Shown piece after piece: positions 1 to 6,358 of a stretch of DNA of 12,715 nucleotides (position 1 is its first letter; every line of letters starts with the position of its first letter). Source of the DNA: Planctomycetota bacterium (GTDB lineage Bacteria > Planctomycetota > Planctomycetia > Pirellulales > Thermoguttaceae); the NCBI GenBank assembly GCA_013202535.1, contig JABMRP010001403.1:1-12715 (forward strand), read 5' to 3'. Under the pieces are notes generated by a model. It was not told the DNA's origin. It saw only the letters and a list, made by a program, of their open reading frames with translations, and ran no database searches. A program made the translations under genes and the position numbers.

Positions 1-1011
1 CTGGGGAAGCGTGAGCCGGCGGTTGGCGCTGTCGTCCAGGGTGCGCTCGAACCATTGCGTGGCCAGTGTGGCCGCGGCACTGGAGGGCAGGCTCATTACG
101 AACCGGGCCAAGGAGCAAACCCGTTCGCTCCGCATCGGATTCCGCTTGTAGGCCATCGCCGAGGAGCCGATCTGGGATTTCTCGAACGGCTCCTCCATCT
201 CCTTGCGATGCTGCAAGAGCCGCAAGTCGGTGGCCATTTTGTGGGCGCTTTGGGCAACGCCGGAGAGCGCGTCGAGCACCTGGGAGTCGATCTTTCGCGG
301 ATAAGTTTGCCCGGTCACTTCATAACTCCGGTCGAAGCCCATCTTCCGGCAGACCAACTTCTCCAGGCGGCGAACTTTGCCGTGATCGCCGTCGAAAAGT
401 TCGAGGAAACTGGCCTGCGTGCCGGTCGTGCCCTTGGGACCGCGTGCGCGAAGTGTGTCGAGCCGGTGTTTGATTTCGGCCAGATCGAGCACCAGATCGT
501 ACGCCCAGAGGCAGGCCCGCTTGCCGACGGTGGTGGGTTGGGCCGGTTGCAGATGGGTGAACCCGAGACACGGCAGATCGCGGTAGTCGGCGGCGAAACG
601 CCCCAGCCGGTCGATCACCGACACCAGCCGGTCGCGAACCAGCCGCAGCGAGTCGCGCAACAGCAAGACGTCGGCATTGTCGGTCACGAAGCAACTGGTG
701 GCACCCAGATGGATGATCCCGGCCGCCTCGGGACACGCATCGCCGTAGGTATGCACGTGGGCCATCACGTCGTGGCGCAGCTTCTGTTCGTATCGCCGGG
801 CGAGTTCAAAATCGACGTCGTCGACGTGTGCCCGGAGTTGTCCGATCTGCCCCGGCGTAATCGGCAGGCCCAGTTCGGCCTCCGCTTCGGCCAGCGCGAC
901 CCAAAGCCGCCGCCAGGTGCTGAACTTGCGCTGCGGGCTCCAGATCTCGCTCATCTCCGGCGACGAGTATCGGGTAATCAACGGATTTTGGTATTGATTG
1001 AGGTCGGTCAT
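1..1011 (-). CDS. purB: Adenylosuccinate lyase, partial (C-terminus beyond window)
   Basis: Fumarase/aspartase-superfamily lyase of purine synthesis in the cytoplasm; it splits SAICAR to AICAR and adenylosuccinate to AMP, releasing fumarate. The 337 visible residues begin at an ATG at 1011 and run off the left edge; the family is about 430-480 residues, so roughly the last third is missing. Visible landmarks are the HDVMAH segment (residues 80-85), GATS (103-106), THLQPAQPTT (152-161) containing the general-acid/base His, and the superfamily signature GSSAMAYKRN (282-291) with the mobile-loop serine. The stretch QWFERTLDDSANRR (319-332) is near-identical to animal ADSL, so this is the eukaryote-like PurB type. 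The signature has Ala where most ADSL proteins have Pro (SSAMPYKRN). No Shine-Dalgarno sequence precedes the ATG; the leader is a CAACC-rich repeat. The gene lies about 100 nt downstream of msrC on the same strand, with a large hairpin between. Confidence 0.95.
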   Translation of the reverse strand, partial: MTDLNQYQNPLITRYSSPEMSEIWSPQRKFSTWRRLWVALAEAEAELGLPITPGQIGQLRAHVDDVDFELARRYEQKLRHDVMAHVHTYGDACPEAAGIIHLGATSCFVTDNADVLLLRDSLRLVRDRLVSVIDRLGRFAADYRDLPCLGFTHLQPAQPTTVGKRACLWAYDLVLDLAEIKHRLDTLRARGPKGTTGTQASFLELFDGDHGKVRRLEKLVCRKMGFDRSYEVTGQTYPRKIDSQVLDALSGVAQSAHKMATDLRLLQHRKEMEEPFEKSQIGSSAMAYKRNPMRSERVCSLARFVMSLPSSAAATLATQWFERTLDDSANRRLTLPQ

Positions 1012-1032
1012 GGTTGGTTGGTTGGTGGTTGG
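1012..1032 (+). repeat. GG-tract run (six GG separated by T/TT) at the purB start
   Basis: The plus strand carries six GG pairs separated by one or two T residues, immediately before the purB start codon. On the purB sense strand this is a CAACC-type leader with no purine-rich ribosome-binding site. Two-quartet G-quadruplexes form from runs of this kind (GG-TT-GG loops as in the thrombin aptamer). Whether it folds in the cell, or is simply a slippage-prone tetranucleotide repeat, cannot be told from the sequence. Confidence 0.6.
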
Positions 1033-1053
1033 TGTTGATGATAGACTCTCGGG

Positions 1054-1145
1054 CGTATAGTAGCCATCTCGCTCCGCGAGATGTAGCCTTGAACGCCCCG
1101 AATCTTCAAAGGCTACATCTCGCGGAGCGAGATGGCTACTATACG
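1054..1145. repeat. Compound inverted repeat, REP/BIME-like element
   Basis: Two perfect 37-nt arms (1054-1090 and 1109-1145) are reverse complements around an 18-nt spacer. Each arm contains its own palindrome, CATCTCGC and GCGAGATG separated by TCC, and on the outer side of each palindrome stands GTAG (1060-1063 on the plus strand and the symmetric copy on the minus strand). GTAG at the foot of a short imperfect hairpin is the hallmark of REP units mobilised by RAYT (TnpA-REP) transposases, and two inverted REPs form a BIME. The right arm overlaps the end of msrC and encodes its last eleven residues and stop. It lies between msrC and purB, so as RNA it would form a strong intercistronic hairpin. 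Confidence 0.85.
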
Positions 1146-1595
1146 ATCAAGAAAAACATTGGCCAGCATCTCCAGCCCGGCCCGATCTTCGTCGTCAAAG
1201 CGATCGGGCAAGGGGCTGTCCAGGTCGAGGACTCCCAGCAGGCGCTCGTCAGGCAAAATCAGCGGAACGACGATCTCCGACCGCGAGGCGTCGTCGCAGG
1301 CGATGTGGCCGGAAAATTCGTGTACGTCGGGCACGACAATCGTGCGGCGTTCCCGCGCCGCAGTGCCGCAGACGCCCCGGCCTAGCGCGATCCGTGTACA
1401 GGCCGGCCTGCCCTGAAACGGGCCGACCACCAGTTCGTCGCCGCGTAGAAAATAAAACCCGGCCCAATTCAACTCGTCCAACGCACCGAAGAGCAGCGCC
1501 GACGTATTGGCCGCGTTGGCCACGAGATCGTCTTCGCCGGCCAGCAGTTCGGTCAGTTGCGCTGCGAGAGTCTGGTAAAGTTGGCTCTTGGACAT
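1113..1595 (-). CDS. msrC: Free methionine-(R)-sulfoxide reductase (GAF-fold fRMsr)
   Basis: Cytoplasmic repair enzyme of 160 residues that reduces free L-methionine-(R)-sulfoxide with electrons from thioredoxin. The whole protein is one GAF domain. The three family cysteines are present at Cys66 (PACTR), Cys76 (GRGVCGTA) and Cys100 (GHIACD), matching Cys84/Cys94/Cys118 of the E. coli YebR enzyme; the motifs NWAGFYF (43-49) and SEIVVPL (106-112) are also typical. The ATG at 1595 lies 7 nt after the stop of the upstream HD-domain gene, so translation is probably coupled; no clear Shine-Dalgarno sequence is seen. The last residues (IVAISLREM) and the TAG stop are encoded by an arm of the palindromic element at 1054-1145, so the original C-terminus was probably replaced or extended. 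Confidence 0.93.
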   Translation of the reverse strand: MSKSQLYQTLAAQLTELLAGEDDLVANAANTSALLFGALDELNWAGFYFLRGDELVVGPFQGRPACTRIALGRGVCGTAARERRTIVVPDVHEFSGHIACDDASRSEIVVPLILPDERLLGVLDLDSPLPDRFDDEDRAGLEMLANVFLDRIVAISLREM

Positions 1596-1602
1596 CGGCG
1601 GG

Positions 1603-3003
1603 TCACATGTTGGTCGGGTCGTCGATCCCGCTGCTGCCGATCAGCCGGTCCATGGCAGCCGCCAGCGCGGCGTTGTGGTGCGCGTCTTCGGCGTAGATTC
1701 GGCAGATGCGGTAACTCATGGGTATCCGGCGAAACAGTTCGCGGTCGTCCAACGGGCGAATCGTCTCGGTGGCCGCGTCGTAGAGGAAATTCTGCCCCGC
1801 CGCCGGTGTGTGGGCCCCGGGACGGTACACGTGTCGCGCCGGATCAAACCGCAGCGGCAGATCGCGAAGCTCCGCGGGAAGCTGCTCGCGCAAGGCCGCG
1901 CCGAAAATCTGTTCGCTGCTGAAGATGCTGGCCATCTCCGAACGGCCGGGGCCGAATACGATCGTCCGCTCGCAGGCCATTTTCCATCGCACCTCGCGTC
2001 GCAGTAGCCGCTGCCAAAGGTCGCCCAACGCGCGACGCTGCGGATCGTCGTCGCGGCTCCATGCGGCCACCTCAACCAACAGCGACCACTCGGTCAGCCG
2101 TTGATACTCGTCCAGATGGTCCAGCGGATTGCCGGGAAACAGGTGCGGTTTGCTCTCGGCGAACAATTCTTGCAGCGACAGATCGATCGCCCGAACCGTG
2201 CGATGAAAGTAAATCGAGCGAAACAACTCCGCCCGAACGGCGATGAACCGGGTCAAGGCCGAGAGCCCCCGCTCGTGGATCGTCAACCCCTCGGAGGTGA
2301 ACCGGCTGTAGTGCAACAATCGGTCGAGGTCGAACGCCCGGGCGCTGTAGCCGGACATGTAGGCGTCGCGAAGCACGAAGTCCATGTTGTCGACCGTGTA
2401 CAGTCCGCTGAAGAGACTTCGCAGCAGGCGCAACCATCGGGGATGGTCTTCGTCGGAGAAACCGCCCGGGCGGGTGATGAGGTAGGCGATCTGCTCGGGA
2501 TCGAGCGTTTCGCCGTCGTTCAACCGGTGGCGGGGGGTGCGTCGTACGCCGCGGATCAAGTCGCCCAACTCGCGGCGGATGATCTCGCTGCCCAGGGTCT
2601 CGTGCGTCAAGCCGTAGTCGGCCAAGAAATGGGCGTCGAAGAAATGCCCAAACGGACCGTGCCCCACGTCGTGCAACAAGGCCGCCAGCCGCGTCAGCGA
2701 TTCGACGTATCCGAAGCTGGGGACCGTCGGACACACTTCGGCCAGACTGGCGTACAGCGCGTCGATTGCCCGGCTGGCCAAGTGCATCGCCCCGAGCACA
2801 TGCTGGAATCGGGTGTGCTCGGCCGAGGGAAACACCCACCAGGCGGTCTGCAACTGATGGATCTGCCGCAGCCGTTGCACCCAAGGGTGGTCGACGATTT
2901 GCCGTTCGGCCACTTCACCCGGCGCATTGCCCTGGGGAGAGGTAAAGGCAATGTACCCGTGCAGGGGGTCGTGCGAGAGACTTTCGGTGCGGAGGTCTTT
3001 CAT
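1603..3003 (-). CDS. HD-domain phosphohydrolase, SAMHD1/YwfO-like
   Basis: Cytoplasmic HD-superfamily protein of 466 residues, related to COG1078 (YwfO/YdhJ) and to the catalytic core of SAMHD1, which hydrolyse dNTPs to nucleoside plus triphosphate. Metal ligands can be followed: EHTRFQH (62-68, His68), LLHDVGHGPFGH (109-120, His111/Asp112) and VDNMDFVLRD (204-213, Asp205 aligning with SAMHD1 Asp311). His115 is in the position of a proposed catalytic His. Substrate sites (Asp208, Asp213) are also kept. There is no SAM domain. The N-terminal DPLHGYI is typical for the family. The substrate, dNTP or another nucleotide, cannot be read from the sequence. ATG at 3003 was chosen because homology starts there; the ribosome-binding site is weak. 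It heads a unit with msrC (7-nt gap) and probably purB. Confidence 0.9.
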   Translation of the reverse strand: MKDLRTESLSHDPLHGYIAFTSPQGNAPGEVAERQIVDHPWVQRLRQIHQLQTAWWVFPSAEHTRFQHVLGAMHLASRAIDALYASLAEVCPTVPSFGYVESLTRLAALLHDVGHGPFGHFFDAHFLADYGLTHETLGSEIIRRELGDLIRGVRRTPRHRLNDGETLDPEQIAYLITRPGGFSDEDHPRWLRLLRSLFSGLYTVDNMDFVLRDAYMSGYSARAFDLDRLLHYSRFTSEGLTIHERGLSALTRFIAVRAELFRSIYFHRTVRAIDLSLQELFAESKPHLFPGNPLDHLDEYQRLTEWSLLVEVAAWSRDDDPQRRALGDLWQRLLRREVRWKMACERTIVFGPGRSEMASIFSSEQIFGAALREQLPAELRDLPLRFDPARHVYRPGAHTPAAGQNFLYDAATETIRPLDDRELFRRIPMSYRICRIYAEDAHHNAALAAAMDRLIGSSGIDDPTNM

Positions 3004-3198
3004 GGAACCTATTATGCCGCCGGTGGCGATTTGCGTCTATTGGGCGGAGGAAACGTTTGGGGATCAAACGGTTCTCCATGAATCAACGCAAGCCATTGCG
3101 GGACAAGATCTTCGGCCGTGTTGACCCCTGGCGCGCGGGAGTATTGCGTGGGGTAAGTTGGGAAGAAGAGGCTGACCTCGCCGGTTACGGACTCGCGC

Positions 3199-3273
3199 GG
3201 GTGCCATGGGCGGCTTGTCCGCCCTTGTATTTCGGGAAACTGGGCAAGGGCGGGCAAGCCGCCCATGGCACCC
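3199..3273. repeat. Compound inverted repeat (29-nt arms)
   Basis: Arms 3199-3227 and 3245-3273 are reverse complements with a single mismatch around a 17-nt spacer. Each arm carries its own palindrome: GGGCGG and CCGCCC separated by CTTGT in the left arm and by GCAAG in the right. The flank GGTGCCATG / CATGGCACC is also symmetric. Five T residues follow at 3275-3279, which makes it resemble an intrinsic terminator for plus-strand transcripts, but no plus-strand gene lies upstream, so a mobile REP-like palindrome is the better reading. Confidence 0.85.
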
Positions 3274-3427
3274 CTTTTTCATCTGGTTGCATCTCTTCCG
3301 CACGTTGTCAGCGGTCCGCTCGCGTAGGGCATACTGGCGTAAAGCGCCATGTGCGGATACACTCAGCAGTAGCAATATGTCGATAATCGAAGGTCGATTC
3401 GCATTTCATGCTCGTGGTTCTCATTGC

Positions 3428-3433
3428 AAGGAG
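3428..3433 (+). promoter_or_regulatory. Shine-Dalgarno site fixing a GTG start
   Basis: AAGGAG lies 7 nt before the GTG at 3441. It favours this GTG over the upstream in-frame ATG at 3408, which has no such site and would place eleven extra residues before the signal peptide, and over the internal ATG at 3453. Confidence 0.75.
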
Positions 3434-3440
3434 ACCGGCC

Positions 3441-5402
3441 GTGCGGCGGATTATGTCGATACGCGTCTTGATGGTACTGGGCGTTGGAGTGGTGGGAGCG
3501 GCGCTGGGTGGCTCCGAGGCATGGGGTACACCTCGGTGCGAACTGCTCCTGCCGGCCGAGACGGTGGGTTTCGCCGCCGTGGCCGACGCGAAGGATCTGG
3601 CCGAGCATTGGAAGAAGACCGGAGTCGGCCGGCTCATGGAGGACGAATCGCTCAAACCGTTCGGCGAGGACTTGCGACAGCAACTCGAAGAGCGCTGGTC
3701 GGGGCTCCGGGAAAAGCTGGGATTGACGATCAAGGACCTGCAAGGCGTGGTCGGCGGCGAATTGGCCGTGGCCTTGGTCTATCTCGACGATCTCGGCGAG
3801 GACCGACCGCCGGAGGCCGCCATGGTCGCGCTGATCGACGTGACCGATCATGTCCCGGCCGCCGAAGCTTTGTTGGAGAAAGTGGCCGCCAGCTTCGAGC
3901 GCAACGGGGCCAAGCGCTCGTTGCACCAGATCGGCGATATCTCGGTCACCGAATTCCGCCTGCCCGAACGACCCGAGGACGAACGGCCTCGCCGGGTCTA
4001 CTACTTCCTCCAGGATACCCTCTTGGGAGTGACCGACAACCTCGACGTGGTACGCGACATTCTTGCCCGAACCGGCGAAGAGACCGAAGGCACCCTGGCC
4101 AGTTCGGCCGAATATCAAGCGGTGATGGCCCGGTGCGTGGGGCACTCGACGACCTACACGCCGCAGATTCGCTGGTTCATCCAGCCGCTGGGCTACCTCC
4201 AAGCCGTCCGCGCCGCGACGCCGAAGAAGCTTCGCCGCAAAGGCAAGTCGCGCGTCGCGATCTTCACGAGTCTGGGGTTCGACGCCCTGCAAGGGGTCGG
4301 CGGCACCGTGGATTTCAACGTCGACCAATGCGAAGTGGTCTATCGCGTGGCCTTTCAAGCACCGGGACCGTTGGCCGGCTCGATGAAACTGATCGGGCTG
4401 GAAGAACCGCCGGCCGGGAACAATGCCGATCCGTTTGCTCCGCCGGCGTGGGTTCCCCGCGGCATCGCCTCCTACTCGACACTCTACTGGAACGCACTGC
4501 AGACATTTGACAACTTGGGACCGTTTGCCGACGAGATCTTCTTCGACGAGGACGAGGGAGAGGATGTCTGGGAGCAATTGCTGGAGAGCTTGAAGGACGA
4601 TCCCCACGGACCGCGAATCGATTTGCGCGATGATCTGGTTCGCCATTTCGGTCCCCGCGTCATCGTCGTCACCCAATGTGAACAGCCCGTAACCGTCAAC
4701 AGCCAGCGATTGCTGCTGGCCGTGGCGACGCGCGACGAGGCATCGCAGAAGAAGCTGGCCGAGGGAATCAAGCGGACGTTGCAGAACGACGATAACGTGA
4801 TATTGCGGCGGATCGAAGATTACGAGATTTGGGAGATCGTCGATGTCGAGGAGGAATCCGAAGCTCCGGTCGTCGGGCTCCCCTCGGTCGAATCGCTGAA
4901 CGCGAAGGACGGTGGCGACAAACCGGCTCCCGACAAGCCGGCGGTCGCGCTTCCCCATTGGGCCATAACGGTCGCCCACGGACACTTCTTCATCTCTTCG
5001 CATCTGGAATATCTGCTCAAGGTGCTGAAAGAATTCGACAAGGGAGCCACGCTGCAGAAAACCACCGACTATAAGGATGTGCAAGCGGCGCTGAAGCGTC
5101 TCGCGCCGGAACTTAAGGGGGTCTGTTCCCGCACGTTCTTGCGTACCGACGAGACCTTTCGCCAGACCTACGAGATGATCCGCCAGGGCAAAATGCCCGA
5201 GAGCGAAACGACGCTGGCCCAGGCGCTGAACCTGATCTTCCCTTCCGAGGAAGAGGGGAAACCCCGGCAGCAGAAGATCGACGGCAGCAAGCTTCCCGAC
5301 TTCGAGATCGTGCGCCGCTACCTGGGGCCCTCGGGAAGGGTAATCACCCGTGGCGATGACGGTTGGTTCATCCTCGGCTTCACGCTGCCCAAGGGAGAGT
5401 AG
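3441..5402 (+). CDS. Exported protein of unknown function (planctomycete type)
   Basis: Predicted 653-residue protein starting at GTG 3441, supported by AAGGAG 7 nt upstream. The N-terminus has two Arg, then a hydrophobic core (about residues 8-24) and a signal-peptidase I site (AWG before Thr30), so it is probably exported. No enzyme motif is recognisable. The mature part is a mix of alpha/beta segments with repeated patterns of the type hydrophobic strand, Asp, long charged helix (residues 43-60, 127-152, 508-535), loosely reminiscent of DUF3352-type bacterial proteins that contain duplicated domains. There is an acidic patch (FFDEDEGED, 367-375) and a Pro/Lys/Asp-rich linker near 489-501. 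It ends 7 nt before the thioesterase gene, so both are probably cotranscribed. The coding call rests on the start site, signal peptide and codon bias; the function is unknown. Confidence 0.85.
   Translation: MRRIMSIRVLMVLGVGVVGAALGGSEAWGTPRCELLLPAETVGFAAVADAKDLAEHWKKTGVGRLMEDESLKPFGEDLRQQLEERWSGLREKLGLTIKDLQGVVGGELAVALVYLDDLGEDRPPEAAMVALIDVTDHVPAAEALLEKVAASFERNGAKRSLHQIGDISVTEFRLPERPEDERPRRVYYFLQDTLLGVTDNLDVVRDILARTGEETEGTLASSAEYQAVMARCVGHSTTYTPQIRWFIQPLGYLQAVRAATPKKLRRKGKSRVAIFTSLGFDALQGVGGTVDFNVDQCEVVYRVAFQAPGPLAGSMKLIGLEEPPAGNNADPFAPPAWVPRGIASYSTLYWNALQTFDNLGPFADEIFFDEDEGEDVWEQLLESLKDDPHGPRIDLRDDLVRHFGPRVIVVTQCEQPVTVNSQRLLLAVATRDEASQKKLAEGIKRTLQNDDNVILRRIEDYEIWEIVDVEEESEAPVVGLPSVESLNAKDGGDKPAPDKPAVALPHWAITVAHGHFFISSHLEYLLKVLKEFDKGATLQKTTDYKDVQAALKRLAPELKGVCSRTFLRTDETFRQTYEMIRQGKMPESETTLAQALNLIFPSEEEGKPRQQKIDGSKLPDFEIVRRYLGPSGRVITRGDDGWFILGFTLPKGE
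5394..5399 (+). promoter_or_regulatory. Shine-Dalgarno site for the thioesterase fusion
   Basis: GGAGAG lies 10 nt before ATG 5410 and within the last codons of the upstream gene. It supports the long form of the thioesterase. The internal ATG at 5593 has only a weak GGGA upstream. Confidence 0.6.
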
Positions 5403-5409
5403 ATCCGCA

Positions 5410-6045
5410 ATGACACCCGAGAAGAAGACGGTACGTACGAACCGGGGACCCAAGGAATATACTTACCTGGGTTGTCCGCTGACTCGCAATCGGTCCGCTT
5501 GGTGTTTTCGGCTCTGTGATCCGGACCCCGAGGGTCACGGCAATTGCGGCCGGGTGGCTCCGCACGGGCTGCGAGGCAACATCCGGGACAGCATGGAGCA
5601 ATACAACGAGAAGCAGCTTGAAATCCATTTCGAGAAGCTCGAACATCTGTATCTCGCCGCTCCGTGCAGCGAGTACTACGACCCGGGCGTCCGGATCTCC
5701 CAGGGCGAAGCGGAGATCGTGATCGCGATCGAGGAGAAGTTCTCTCACGCCGCGGGAACCGTCCACGGTTCGGTCTGTTTCACCGCCCTGAACGATTCGG
5801 CCTTGCTGGCCGTCCAGTCACACGTCGACGACGCTCTGGTGGTCATGACCGAGTTCACGATCCACTTCGCCCGGCCCACGGCCAGCGGCCAACTCTTCGG
5901 CCGCGGCCGCTTTCTGAGCGCCAGCGGAGATCATTATCTGGCCGAGTCGGTCCTGACCGATTCCGAAGGAGAAGAGATCGGCCGGGGCAGCGGCACCTTT
6001 GCCAAGAGCCAACTGGCTCTGTCGGCCGAGATGGGATACCGGTAG
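5410..6045 (+). CDS. PaaI-like hotdog thioesterase with Cys-rich N-terminal extension
   Basis: Predicted 211-residue cytoplasmic protein. Residues about 62-200 form a hotdog-fold thioesterase of the PaaI/4HBT type that would hydrolyse an acyl-CoA: FSHAAGTVHGSVCF (111-124) holds the conserved His-Gly, Asp129 in LNDSALLA is the expected catalytic acid, and FTIHFARP (149-156) and the terminal GRGSGTF (191-197) are typical. Residues 1-61 are extra: four cysteines at 22, 32, 36 and 46 (spacing C-x9-C-x3-C-x9-C) with CGRVAPHGLRG after them, which may bind a metal. ATG 5410 has GGAGAG upstream and the extension has normal codon use; a shorter product from ATG 5593 (150 residues) is the alternative. 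The substrate is unknown. It follows the exported-protein gene by 7 nt. Confidence 0.85.
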   Translation: MTPEKKTVRTNRGPKEYTYLGCPLTRNRSAWCFRLCDPDPEGHGNCGRVAPHGLRGNIRDSMEQYNEKQLEIHFEKLEHLYLAAPCSEYYDPGVRISQGEAEIVIAIEEKFSHAAGTVHGSVCFTALNDSALLAVQSHVDDALVVMTEFTIHFARPTASGQLFGRGRFLSASGDHYLAESVLTDSEGEEIGRGSGTFAKSQLALSAEMGYR

Positions 6046-6358
6046 GGGGTCCGTTGAAAAAGTCGCCCGTATTGGCTCATGGGGCAATGCGTTTTCGGAC
6101 GCGGACGGCGGGAAGATTGCAAATTGGCCATTGGTTATTGAAAATTGTAAATTGGGAGTTGCGAATTGGGGGTCGTGACCGCTCCAACAAGAATGGCCGG
6201 CCTCGCAGCGCTGTCGTGCAAACCCATCCGAACTCATCACTTCCATAATTTGCAATTTGCAATAACCAATGGCCAATTTGCAATCTTCTCCTTCACTTCG
6301 CGCTATCCTCTTCTGTGGTTCATCCGACGGTGAACCAACCGTTTCTTGGTCATTCCCT
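6046..6358. other. Convergent intergenic region with AT-rich inverted repeat
   Basis: 313 nt between two genes that end towards each other. It contains the inverted repeat 6112-6288, which is strikingly AT-rich against its GC-rich surroundings. I see no supported gene; open frames here run through the repeat and do not resemble proteins. A transcript end for both flanking units is expected here. Confidence 0.7.
6112..6288. repeat. AT-rich inverted repeat with 42-nt arms (MITE-like)
   Basis: Arms 6112-6153 and 6247-6288 are reverse complements: the outer 29 nt match perfectly and the inner 13 nt differ at two positions. The interior is 93 nt, starting with degenerate copies of an AAATTG-type motif and then GC-rich unique sequence. 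Within the arms the motif TTGCAA/CAATTTG recurs. Perfect terminal inverted repeats around about 90 nt with no coding capacity fit a small non-autonomous mobile element, but no clear target-site duplication is visible. It could also act as a bidirectional transcript-end hairpin. Confidence 0.8.

Larger units (their letters stand above)
3004..3440. other. Divergent intergenic region between HD gene and exported-protein gene
   Basis: These 437 nt separate two genes transcribed away from each other, so promoters for both must lie here. The only strong structure is the compound inverted repeat at 3199-3273. I could not pick out a convincing -35/-10 pair. Short open frames on both strands (for example plus 3078 onward and minus 3266-3012) have weak third-position GC bias and run through the palindrome, so I do not call them genes. 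Confidence 0.7.

Noticed and set aside
55..1038. A 327-residue plus-strand open frame opposite purB
   Set aside because: The minus strand encodes an unmistakable PurB over the same bases; the plus product has no recognisable features.
2101..3081. A 326-residue plus-strand open frame opposite the HD-domain gene
   Set aside because: It is a shadow of a gene whose metal-binding motifs are clear on the minus strand.
3012..3266. An 84-residue minus-strand frame just upstream of the HD gene
   Set aside because: Its start lies within the palindromic element, third-position GC is weak, and it has no ribosome-binding site or known motif.
3199..3279. Intrinsic terminator (hairpin plus five T)
   Set aside because: There is no plus-strand gene upstream to terminate, and the nested-palindrome design matches the other repeats in the window. 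A terminator role is possible but not the best explanation.
3408..3440. Earlier ATG start for the exported protein
   Set aside because: GTG 3441 has AAGGAG at ideal spacing and places the signal peptide at the N-terminus; the ATG at 3408 has no site and would add a poorly fitting leader.
3363..5453. A 696-residue open frame on the minus strand, opposite the exported-protein gene
   Set aside because: It mirrors the plus-strand gene almost exactly. The plus frame has a Shine-Dalgarno site, a signal peptide and a tightly spaced downstream gene, whereas the antisense product is a Gly/Arg/Gln/His-rich mix without domains, as expected from a shadow frame in GC-rich DNA.
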